From assembly GCA_963842455.1 (NCBI GenBank), contig CAWJHE010000013.1, positions 62,001-126,000 of the forward strand: a stretch of DNA of 64,000 bases, in the 5' to 3' direction. Made by a program: the position numbers and the translations under genes. Source of the stretch: CAWJHE01 sp963842455. Its GTDB lineage: Bacteria; Chloroflexota; Anaerolineae; Anaerolineales; UBA4823. Shown here piece after piece: positions 35,957-44,369 of the stretch; positions within the stretch are counted from its first letter, which is position 1, and every line of letters begins with the position of its first letter. The notes under the pieces are model-generated. The model did not search any database, had not been told where the DNA came from, and was given only the letters and a program-made list of their open reading frames with translations.

Positions 35957-36559
35957 ATGCATAAAAGCGGTTTATTGATTTTTGGGGTGGTGATCGGATT
36001 GGCAATGATCCTGGGGGCGTGGTTCATTTCTGACCTTTTCTACGCTTACCAGGGGGTGCTGATCGACCCGCCAGCAAAGGCTCCCGATTTTTCGCTTGTT
36101 GATCAACATGGCGACCTGTTCACGCTAAGCCAACAGCGCGGCAATGTGGTCATGATTTTCTTTGGTTACACCAACTGCCCAGATGTCTGCCCAATCACGC
36201 TCTCTGAGTATAAGCAAATCAAGTCCAGGTTAGGTGAAAAAGCAACCAATATAAAGTTTGTCTTTATCACCGTCGATCCAGAACGGGATACACCGGAGCG
36301 TATGAAGTTGTATGTGGAGAATTTTGACGCTGAGTTTATCGCTCTCACAGCAGATCGCCAAACGCTGGAAACCGTCTGGGAAAAATACGGCGTATATCAG
36401 GAAAGACAGGATACGGGCAGCGCAGCCGGTTACCTGGTAGATCATTCCGCCAGAACCTATGCAATCGATGCACAGGGAAATTGGCGCATCAATTATCCGT
36501 TTGGCATGGAAGTTGAAAAAATCTACCAGGATGTTGTCCATCTGCTAAGAGAAGGGTAA
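35957..36559 (+). CDS. SCO1/SenC copper chaperone for cytochrome oxidase
   Basis: Delivers copper to the CuA site of subunit II. 200 aa: N-terminal membrane anchor (~7-30), then a thioredoxin fold. Copper ligands Cys74 and Cys78 (CPDVC) and His163 (VDHSART) are present, as is the typical FITVDPERDTPERMKLY. Located directly after the oxidase subunits, as expected for its partner role. Confidence 0.93.
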   Translation: MHKSGLLIFGVVIGLAMILGAWFISDLFYAYQGVLIDPPAKAPDFSLVDQHGDLFTLSQQRGNVVMIFFGYTNCPDVCPITLSEYKQIKSRLGEKATNIKFVFITVDPERDTPERMKLYVENFDAEFIALTADRQTLETVWEKYGVYQERQDTGSAAGYLVDHSARTYAIDAQGNWRINYPFGMEVEKIYQDVVHLLREG

Positions 36560-36565
36560 TCATCT

Positions 36566-37091
36566 ATGACTGCTTCACAGAAAGCACGCCCTTATATTAA
36601 ACGACTGGTACATCGTAAGCCTGTTTTGCATCCTTTTTGTGGTGGCTTTCAACGAGATTGTCTTCCTTTTCCAGAAAGGAGAACATGACCGGGCGCCAAA
36701 AACGATCCAAATTTTCATCCCGGCTGGGACATCTGAGCGAATCAAAGGGGATGATTTTGAACCGCTAATTGATGAAAACCAGGTGTTTGTGATGGGAGAT
36801 GTCCTTGAAGTGATCAACCAGGATACTGTCAGCCATCAATTGGGTCCAATTTGGGTTCCAGCTGGTTCTAGCAGCAAATTAGCCCTGGATCAGGCTGACA
36901 ATTTTTCTTTTGCCTGCAGCTTTGAGCCAGACCAATACCTGGGGCTGGATGTCCGCCAGGCAACTACCTTGGCAACGCGCTTGCTGGCTATCAGCCTGGC
37001 TGCCCCCACGATGACCGCGCTGATCTATCTGTACAGTCTGGTGCTCGTGCCTGTAACTCCTAAGAGCTCAGTAAAGCAGGTCGTAGTATGA
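36566..37091 (+). CDS. Cupredoxin-like membrane protein of the oxidase operon, frameshifted
   Basis: Starts at ATG 36566 (MTASQKARPYIK) and, after one missing A near 36598-36602, continues as NDWYIVSLFCILFVVAFNE and on to 37091, about 175 aa. One N-terminal helix, a beta-rich extracytoplasmic part with VINQDTVSHQLGPIWVPAG and FSFACSFEPDQY (His and Cys in cupredoxin-like order), and a C-terminal helix. It may hold or pass copper, but a fourth ligand is not obvious. The stop overlaps the SURF1 start (ATGA at 37088). The family is not recognised precisely. Confidence 0.6.
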
Positions 37092-37910
37092 TCCTTTTTA
37101 AGATTTTCAGCCGGCGCTGGATATTGACCACCCTGCTCGTGGTTGTCGCCATGGGTGTCATGGTTCGTTTCGGCATCTGGCAGCTAGATCGTCTCGAAAA
37201 ACGTAAAGCCTTCAACGCCCGCGTCGAAGCGCAGCTTTCTCAACCTGTACTCTTAATGGACGCCAACACTGTCGCAGACAAAACGATTGTGGATCGACTT
37301 TCTGCGATGGAATATCGCTCTGCGTTCGTCAAGGGACAATACGACCACAGCCATCAAGTTGCCTTAAGAGCTCAGTACCATGACAACCAGTATGGCGTTC
37401 ACCTGATCACACCCTTGAGAATTGAGGGCAGTCAGCCAGGTTATCCTGGTCAACCGGGGCTGGATACCCATTCAAGATTGGGAAAGCGGTTCCCTGGAAA
37501 AATATGACCAACCCGGAATAGTCGAAGTTTCAGGGATGATCCGACCATCTATGAATAAAGCCGATTTTGGCAGCCGCAGCGATCCCACCCCCGTGCCTGG
37601 TGCAGGGGTGCTCAGAGCCTGGAATTTTGTCAACATACCGGCTATTTCCAACCAGACGCCTTATCCACTCTTGCCGGTTTACATCCAACAAGCTCCTGAC
37701 CCGGCTTGGACCCAAGCGCCCCACCGTAGCCTGCCAGAAATTGAGATCAGCGAAGGATCTCATATGAGTTATGCCATCCAGTGGTTTACCTTTGCTACCA
37801 TCCTGGGGGCTGGTTATCCTTTCTTTATCAGGAAACAAGAAAAAAGCAGATCTAACCATCCAACAGCTAACCCGGATCGAGACACTAAAAATCTGCATGT
37901 CTACAGTTAG
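37088..37910 (+). CDS. SURF1-family oxidase assembly protein, frameshifted
   Basis: Assists haem a insertion into subunit I. First frame (37088-37507) has the N-terminal helix and the family motif RFGIWQLDRLEKRKAFN. Second frame (open from about 37422, ends 37910) has QVILVNRGWIP, the SURF1 hallmark, and the C-terminal helix (SYAIQWFTFATILGAGYPFF). One extra base between about 37421 and 37440 separates the halves. Joined length is about 273 aa, normal for bacterial SURF1. Located before the haem A synthesis gene. Confidence 0.82.
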
Positions 37911-37984
37911 CCATGATTGATGAAGAGAATAAAGATACGATAAACAAAATATTACCTTGCAGCCATCACAGACGGAGAACTCGC

Positions 37985-39818
37985 ATGAACACAAACAATG
38001 ATAGCCATAGTGGCAACATGAAGGCCTTACGCCATCTTATCCTGGCAGCCATCCTGCTCACCTTTTTTTCGATGGTAGCTGGGGGCATCATGCGCGTCTC
38101 CAACTCCAGCGGCGCCTGTGCAGATTGGCCAACCTGCCTGGGAAGCTGGACGGCTCCAACGCTAAACACCCGCCATCATCGACTATACGCACAGAGCCTT
38201 TTCTGGCCTGACCATCCCGGTGCTGGCAGGCACGCTCTTCATCGCCTCTCGATCTTTTCGAAAGCAAACCTGGATCACCCGCCCTTTGATCCTGGCTTCT
38301 GCCTTGATGTTCATCCAGGTTATCCTGGGGGCATGGGTTTCGCTTTCTGTCTCTTCCAGCCCCTGGGTTTCAAGCGTACATCTGATATTCTCACTGGGCA
38401 TGCAAACCAGCCTGGTATTCGCTTTGCTGGGTGCCTATCAGGTCAGTACAGTGGAACATTTCCTGTCGGATTTTCCCCAGAAAATCGCCTTCCGGTCTCC
38501 TTTCGCCCGGCTTAGCCTGGTCGTGTTCTTCCTGAGCCTGGCGCTCATGCTCAGCGGTGCAGCCGTTGCCTCAGCAGCGCCAAGCAGCGCCTGTTCTTCA
38601 TGGCCGCTATGCAGCCTGGACCTGGCCAACATGCAGATTGCTGATTGGGTGCATATCTTCCATCGCACTTTGGTAGCCATTAGCGCAGCGGCCATGCTGG
38701 GCTTTATTATCTCGGCCTGGCGAACACAAAGAACCCAAAGAGTGACATTGGTTGCCGCCAGTGCAACGACCGTCTTATTTTTCGCGCAGGCCCTACTCGG
38801 TGCAAAGATGGTAGATGGCTTCCCCACTTATTTATTGGGTCTACACCAGGCAACCGCAACTGCCAGCTGGATTACCTTATCGCTTGGTTTAGCCAGTGCA
38901 GGTTTCTCTCAGCGCACCCGCCTTGACGAACAGATGGAGGCCCTTTCCGTCAAAAATCGCAAGGGGTTGCTAAAAGACCTGCTGATGCTGACGAAACCCA
39001 TCGTGGTAGCACTGTTATTGGTGACCACTTACGCCGGCATGGTCATCGGAGCTCAAGCCTGGCCATCCCTATCGCTTACCTTGTGGACACTGCTGGGCGG
39101 TTTTATGGCTGCAGGCGGTTCAGGAGCGATCAACCAGTATATTGACCGCTATGATGACCAAAAAATGCAGCGCACTCAAAAGCGACCCATCCCTGCTGGT
39201 CGTCTCACCCCAGCTGAAGGTTTAGCTTTTGGTGTATCCATGCTGCTGGCCTCCTTTTTCATCCTGACAGCCTTCGTCAATTTCCTGGCAGCTTTGCTCA
39301 GCCTGGCCGGGATGATCTATTACGTTGTGATCTACAGCTTAATGCTGAAGAAGACCACGGTTCAAAACATTGTAATCGGCGGTGGCGCTGGCGCCATTCC
39401 TCCATTGGTTGGGTGGGCAGCTGCCACCGGCAGCCTTAATTTCCCCTCGCTTCTCTTGTTTGCCGTCATCTTCATGTGGACGCCCCCGCATTTCTGGGCA
39501 CTAGCCCTGGTTCGTCGTAATGATTATGCACGCGCTGGTGTGCCAATGTTACCGGTTATCCGCGGTGAAAAAGAAACCCGCTGGCAGATTTTGATCTATA
39601 CCATTGAGCTGGTTGGATTGAGCCTGCTACTCCCCTTGCTTGGACTGGGTGGGGCAATTTATCTGGTTGGTGCAGGTATCTTGGGGTTATGGCTACTGGC
39701 CGCAGCCTGGAAGGTGTGGAAATTAGGCGGCAATAAGCTAGCCTGGAAAATGTACCGCTACTCCAGTATGTATCTGGCCTTCTTGTTCTTCGTGTTGATG
39801 GCAGACCGGTTATTGTAG
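37985..39818 (+). CDS. Haem A synthase-haem O synthase fusion (CtaA-CtaB), frameshifted
   Basis: Combines the two enzymes that turn haem B into haem O (farnesyl transfer) and haem A (oxidation). The N-terminal ~310 residues are CtaA-like. They begin LRHLILAAILLTFFSMVAGG, include SSGACADWPTCLG, then IIDYTHRAFSG and WVHIFHRTLVAISAA with the haem-ligand His residues. The C-terminal ~290 residues are a UbiA-type prenyltransferase (LLMLTKPIVVALLLVTTY, NQYIDRYDDQKMQRTQKRP, then MWTPPHFWALA). One extra C in CCC at 38169-38171 breaks the frame after residue ~60. The domain order A then B is intact. Confidence 0.85.
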
Positions 39819-39855
39819 ATTGTTGGGGCAGGTTATCTTCCTAAAAACTATTCGG

Positions 39856-40937
39856 TTATCCACTGACGATCACCCGGGTGCCATTGCCTGTACGCTCCCA
39901 ATCTCTATGGGTTTCGATTTTGGTTGGGTCAAACACAGGTGTGGTCCAACGAAACAGCCATAAGGCATCCTGGTTGCGCATATTGACACAACCGTGGCTC
40001 ATTTGCAAGCCAAAATTATTGTGCCAGTAAGTGCCATGTAATGCATATCCACCCGGCATACGGAAGAACAACGTCCAGGGAACACCAGGCAGTGTAAAAC
40101 CGCCTCTCTCTTCGACTTCCTCTCCCCCAGCCACACTGCCCATATGTTTGGATGGCATTTTGGAATAAATACGGAAGCGACCTTCTGGGGTAGCCGTTGG
40201 GAGCTCATCGGCTGGCAGGTTTTTTGTGGGGATTCCGGAGGAAATCCTGGCGGAAAATACCTCTTGATCTTTTTCAAATGCACGCAGCATTTGCTCAGGC
40301 AGATTGACTTCAATGCGTTTATCTTCAGCGGGCACATTCACTGCGGTGGGTGCATAATCTTCTGGTTTGATAACCCTCATATGCTCAGCCGGCACGTAAT
40401 AAATCTCGGAACTGCTTAACTCGTTGGTTACTTGGTACCAAATACGTCCATCTGGTCCATTCTCCACGCCCGTAAGCCAATGGGTGGAAGAAAAATACAA
40501 ACGCGATCCGCGCCAGGGTATCCATCCATCCCCCTCTTAATCTGGTATGCCGTAGTATAAGGAACCGTCACTTCTGCCAGCCATCCAGATTCAGGAATAT
40601 AACGTACAGGTTCTTGAAGGTTGACTTCAACCAGTTGAAGCCTGGCCGAATGGATATAGCCTCCCCAGACACGGTACCACAGGTTATTGTAAAACTTAGG
40701 GGCGTCTGCAGGAACCACCTCATCGTACACACGGATCAATTGATCTCGAAAACGATTGCCAACAATGGATGCTTCGTCGTTTGGACGCGAACGGATATCC
40801 ACCTGCTTGGTGGCAACACGCGCCATCTTGCCTTGGTCCCACTCTGGTTGCCGCGGAAAGACAGGTGTGAAGGCGAACCCGCTTAGAGATAAGGCAGATA
40901 TTTTGAAAAATTCGCGCCAATTCAGTCCTTTGCTCAT
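39856..40937 (-). CDS. L,D-transpeptidase (YkuD domain) with SH3-like N-terminus, frameshifted
   Basis: Cell-wall cross-linking or anchoring enzyme. The N-terminal frame (40937 down to 40428) has a hydrophobic signal and an SH3b-like segment (VDIRSRPNDEASIVG). The second frame (down to 39856) has IEVNLPEQMLRAFEKD and the catalytic block HGTYWHNN, then SHGCVNM with the nucleophilic Cys. The G5 run (C5 at 40530-40534 on the plus strand) lacks one base; adding it gives KRGDGWIPWRGSRLYFSS. Joined length is about 360 aa. Confidence 0.87.
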
Positions 40938-40996
40938 AAGGACTGATTCTACCCGATCAATTAAGAGAAATCAAGTCGTATTATATGACGATTTCT

Positions 40997-41674
40997 TTAA
41001 CCTCTACCCCTGCCTTGCCCTCGGCTTTGACCTTTACCTTGACCTTGGCCTCGACCTTGACCCCTACCTCGTTTTCCTTGCTCATGCGCTTGCTTACTTG
41101 CTTCTCGCTCGCGTTCTTGATTACGCTTTAACTCTTCTCGATCTCTTTCGAGCTTGAATTTGCCCTCTTCTCTTTCAGTTTCGTGACGCCTTTGCATGGC
41201 TTCACGTTCGAGTTCATGCCTTCGGTGCATTTCTTCTCTTTCCTGGGCTTGCTTTCTCCGTAATGAAGACCACTCATTATCATCGTCGCGATCATCATCT
41301 CTTTCGTACGCCTGATCACCGTGCTCAGGTCTTAACTCATCTTGAACTAGCTCTGGCGTTTCAGGTTCGTCGATCGTCGTTGGCTGAGATGGCTGTTCTT
41401 GATCTTCCTTGGTCCCAGGCAATGATTGGGTCAGAAAATCCTTGATGGTATCTAATATAGATGGATCATCTGCTTGTGACTGTGGTTTTGATTGACTCGT
41501 ACCTGGCAATGGTTTATTCAGAACACTCTGCAATGCGGCTAATAGTTCTTTAGCTAATCGATCAGTATCATTCTTGTTTTGCATTCGAATTCGGAATTCA
41601 TAAAATTTACTGATGTCAAATTCTGTCATCCTCCGATGTTCTGAAAAAGGATTCTTCATTATCTTGTATACCAT
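40997..41674 (-). CDS. Uncharacterised charged coiled-coil protein with Arg/Gly-rich tail
   Basis: 225-aa cytoplasmic protein, family unknown. Residues ~1-65 are ordinary globular sequence (FDISKFYEFRIRMQNKND, LAKELLAALQSVLNKPLPG); a second PG-containing repeat (FLTQSLPGTKED) follows. Residues ~130-200 are a highly charged helix rich in Arg/Glu with a roughly 8-residue period (RRHEL EREAMQ RRHET). The last ~25 residues alternate Arg-Gly-Gln (GRGQGRGQGQGKGQ). Such RG tails usually bind nucleic acid or protein partners. The start is uncertain; later ATGs near 41630 are alternatives. Confidence 0.55.
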   Translation of the reverse strand: MVYKIMKNPFSEHRRMTEFDISKFYEFRIRMQNKNDTDRLAKELLAALQSVLNKPLPGTSQSKPQSQADDPSILDTIKDFLTQSLPGTKEDQEQPSQPTTIDEPETPELVQDELRPEHGDQAYERDDDRDDDNEWSSLRRKQAQEREEMHRRHELEREAMQRRHETEREEGKFKLERDREELKRNQEREREASKQAHEQGKRGRGQGRGQGQGKGQSRGQGRGRG

Positions 41675-41775
41675 TCGCTCATCAAAACAAATCTGAATGG
41701 ATTACATTATTCTGCCGTATAATCAAACGATAGCGAACAAGACGAAGAAAACTGTATCAAAAAACTGAGGTAGAT

Positions 41776-42546
41776 ATGAACCATCCTGAAACTCGGATCG
41801 AAACCATAAATTTACTTAAAAGCTTCGGCGAAAAAATAGCCGTAGAAGATATTAACTTCTCAGTATACGCTGGCGAAATTTTCGGCTTCCTGGGTCCAAA
41901 CGGGGCGGGAAAGACAACGACCATAAAAATGATCGTCGGCCTGCTCCAACCCACCTCCGGTCAGGTAATCGTCAATGGCTTCGACGTTCAGAAACAGCCC
42001 CTGAATGCTAAAGCCAGCAGCGGTTATGTGCCAGACACCCCCAATCTCTATCCGAAATTAACCGGCAGGGAATTATTGCGTTTCGTTGGAGATTTATACG
42101 GATTGGAGAAAAGTAATACTGAGCGCCGCATGGAAGAGTTGTTGCGCCTTTTTGACCTTACGCAGGCTGCGGATGACACCATTGATTCATACAGCCATGG
42201 CATGCAACAAAAGACCGCCCTGGCTGCCGCCCTGGTACACGATCCGAAAGTGCTGGTTTTAGATGAGCCGACCGTAGGACTGGATCCAAAATCCGCCCGG
42301 CTAATTAAGGATATCTTACGCCAGCTAGCCGACCGGGGTGCTGCCATTTTCCTATCCACTCATATCCTTGAGATTGCCGAACGCATGTGCGATCGCATTG
42401 GCATCATCAACCAGGGCAGATTGATTGCTGTTGGAACGATGCAAGAATTGCGCAACCTGGGCAAAGGGGAAGCCAGTCTGGAGGATATCTTCCTCAACCT
42501 GACCGGTGGTACAGAGTATGCAGAGATCGCCGAGGTGTTGGGATGA
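41776..42546 (+). CDS. ABC transporter ATP-binding protein (exporter type)
   Basis: 256-aa ATPase. Walker A GPNGAGKTT, signature YSHGMQQKTALAAAL (LSGGQ altered to YSHGM, common in this exporter group), Walker B VLVLDEPTVGLD and switch His in STHILE. Its stop overlaps the permease start (42543-42546), so the two form one transporter. Closest in type to CcmA/EcsA-like exporter ATPases; the substrate is unknown. Confidence 0.92.
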   Translation: MNHPETRIETINLLKSFGEKIAVEDINFSVYAGEIFGFLGPNGAGKTTTIKMIVGLLQPTSGQVIVNGFDVQKQPLNAKASSGYVPDTPNLYPKLTGRELLRFVGDLYGLEKSNTERRMEELLRLFDLTQAADDTIDSYSHGMQQKTALAAALVHDPKVLVLDEPTVGLDPKSARLIKDILRQLADRGAAIFLSTHILEIAERMCDRIGIINQGRLIAVGTMQELRNLGKGEASLEDIFLNLTGGTEYAEIAEVLG

Positions 42547-44297
42547 TGGGTAGTCAGGCAACACCGCTCGATCCTTCGATCTGGCCTGCCGTTTGGAAAC
42601 TCTTGCGTTTACGCATGCTTATCTTTGTTAATGGAATCAAGCGTGCAAAAAACCGCCAAAAGTTAAGCATGGGTATCCTGGGCTTGCTTTTGCTCGGCTT
42701 CCTGGGTTTTGCTTTCTACATCTCCTGGTTGATGTTGCAGGGTCTGCAATCGCCCACTCTAATGGAAGCGATGGGTGATACATCTCAACTAATTCAATCC
42801 ATCCCGACACTGATTTTCAGTGGGGCATTTATAGGTATCCTGATCACCAGTTTTGGTGTCCTCCTGCAGGCTCTTTACCTGGCAGGAGATATGGATTTCT
42901 TACTGGCTGCCCCCATCCCAATCCGGGCGGTATTCATCACCAAACTGCTCCAGGCAATTTTGCCGAATTTTGCCTTGATCAGCGCCTTTGCTTTACCGGT
43001 ATTGTTCGGTTTGGGTTTGTCACAATCCTACTCTTTTCTGTATTATCCTTTGGTTATCATCCTGCTAGTTACGCTGGCGCTTGCAGCAGCTGGCATCTCC
43101 AGCCTGCTGGTCATGTTGGCTGCGCGCATCTTTCCTGCCCGCCGGATGGTTGAGGTGCTCGGTTTAATCGGGGGCATCACATCCATGATCTGTTCGCAAA
43201 GTGGTCAACTGGCGCGCTTTGAAGAACTTCCGGCTGACCAAACTGCGCAGGTATTCCAATCGCTTTCTCGCCTCAACCTCCCATGGTCCCCGCTTGCCTG
43301 GGCAGGTAATGGTCTCATCCAAATCGGGCAGGGAGCCTGGTTTGGTGGCGCCTTTCAACTGGCTCTAACCATGGGGCTGGCTATTGCCATCTTCGGCATT
43401 ACCCTGGCAACAGCAGAACGTCTTTACTATAGCGGTTGGGCGAGTATTCAAGGACAGAAAAAGAAGAAAAAACCCAATCGGAATGGAAAGGTGGTTCGCA
43501 GAAATATCTTCGCACCACTTGCTGAAAGCTTCATCCCTGCTGGGTTGCGAGCTATTATGATCAAAGATTTCTTGATGCTACGACGCGATCTGCGCAACCT
43601 CTCTCAACTGGTAACCCCTTTGATCTTTGGCATCATCTATGCCTTTTTGTTGCTAAGAGATGGGGAGGACCTATCGGCAGAATCAGAAGAAATACCTAAG
43701 TTCTTTCTCCCACTCATCGAAAACATATCAGTCTATTTTACGGTCGGCATTGCTCTGCTGGTAGGCTGGATGTTGATTGGAAGATTAGGGGGTATGGGCT
43801 TCAGCCAGGAAGGCAAGAACTACTGGCTGTTAAAGACCGCGCCGCTCAGCACTCGAACCCTGATCGTGGCCAAGTTCCTGGTAGCTTTATTACCGGTGCT
43901 GGGATTAAGCTGGGGCTTCCTGATTATGTTAAGTCTGATCCAGGGAGACAACCTTTCTCAATTATGGTTCACGCTCCCGGTTATCGCTTTCTGCATTGCC
44001 GGAAATGTGGGTCTTTCGTTAACTTTCGGTATCACCGGTGCAAACATGGCCTGGGATGACCCCCGTCAAATGCAGAAAGCTGGCAGCGGCTGCCTGGGGG
44101 CAATCGCGGCTATGATTTATCTTCCCATCAGCCTGATTCTCTTCTTCGCCCCTCCACTTGTCTTGCAATTCTTTGACCAGCCTGTGTGGATTGGGCAAGT
44201 GTTAGGTTTATTGCTTGGCGCTGCGTTCAGCCTGACTTGCGCCATCCTCCCACTCTGGCTCGTCCGTCACGCGGTTAAGCGTCTGGGAGAGGTTTAA
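42543..44297 (+). CDS. ABC exporter membrane protein
   Basis: 584-aa polytopic membrane subunit from ATG 42543; the frame open further upstream is inside the ATPase gene. At least twelve hydrophobic segments are seen in two halves separated by a charged loop (~300-345, KKKKKPNRNGK). It resembles the putative ABC exporter group of large EcsB-like permeases. It pairs with the overlapping ATPase upstream. The cargo cannot be predicted. Confidence 0.85.
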   Translation: MMGSQATPLDPSIWPAVWKLLRLRMLIFVNGIKRAKNRQKLSMGILGLLLLGFLGFAFYISWLMLQGLQSPTLMEAMGDTSQLIQSIPTLIFSGAFIGILITSFGVLLQALYLAGDMDFLLAAPIPIRAVFITKLLQAILPNFALISAFALPVLFGLGLSQSYSFLYYPLVIILLVTLALAAAGISSLLVMLAARIFPARRMVEVLGLIGGITSMICSQSGQLARFEELPADQTAQVFQSLSRLNLPWSPLAWAGNGLIQIGQGAWFGGAFQLALTMGLAIAIFGITLATAERLYYSGWASIQGQKKKKKPNRNGKVVRRNIFAPLAESFIPAGLRAIMIKDFLMLRRDLRNLSQLVTPLIFGIIYAFLLLRDGEDLSAESEEIPKFFLPLIENISVYFTVGIALLVGWMLIGRLGGMGFSQEGKNYWLLKTAPLSTRTLIVAKFLVALLPVLGLSWGFLIMLSLIQGDNLSQLWFTLPVIAFCIAGNVGLSLTFGITGANMAWDDPRQMQKAGSGCLGAIAAMIYLPISLILFFAPPLVLQFFDQPVWIGQVLGLLLGAAFSLTCAILPLWLVRHAVKRLGEV

Positions 44298-44303
44298 TTC
44301 AAA

Positions 44304-44331
44304 CGGGGTTGATCCAATTGGATCAACCCCG
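44304..44331. terminator. Bidirectional terminator hairpin between ABC exporter and ppdK
   Basis: A perfect 28-base palindrome, arms CGGGGTTGATCCAA and TTGGATCAACCCCG, lies between two convergent genes. Weak T-rich stretches flank it on the plus side. Confidence 0.75.
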
Positions 44332-44369
44332 CAGGATTGCTTTCGTTTTCCAGCTAGCTCATCACTGGC

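Noticed and set aside
42387..42542. Longer N-terminus for the ABC exporter permease
   Set aside because: It lies inside the ATPase coding sequence; ATG 42543 gives a normal start with coupled translation.
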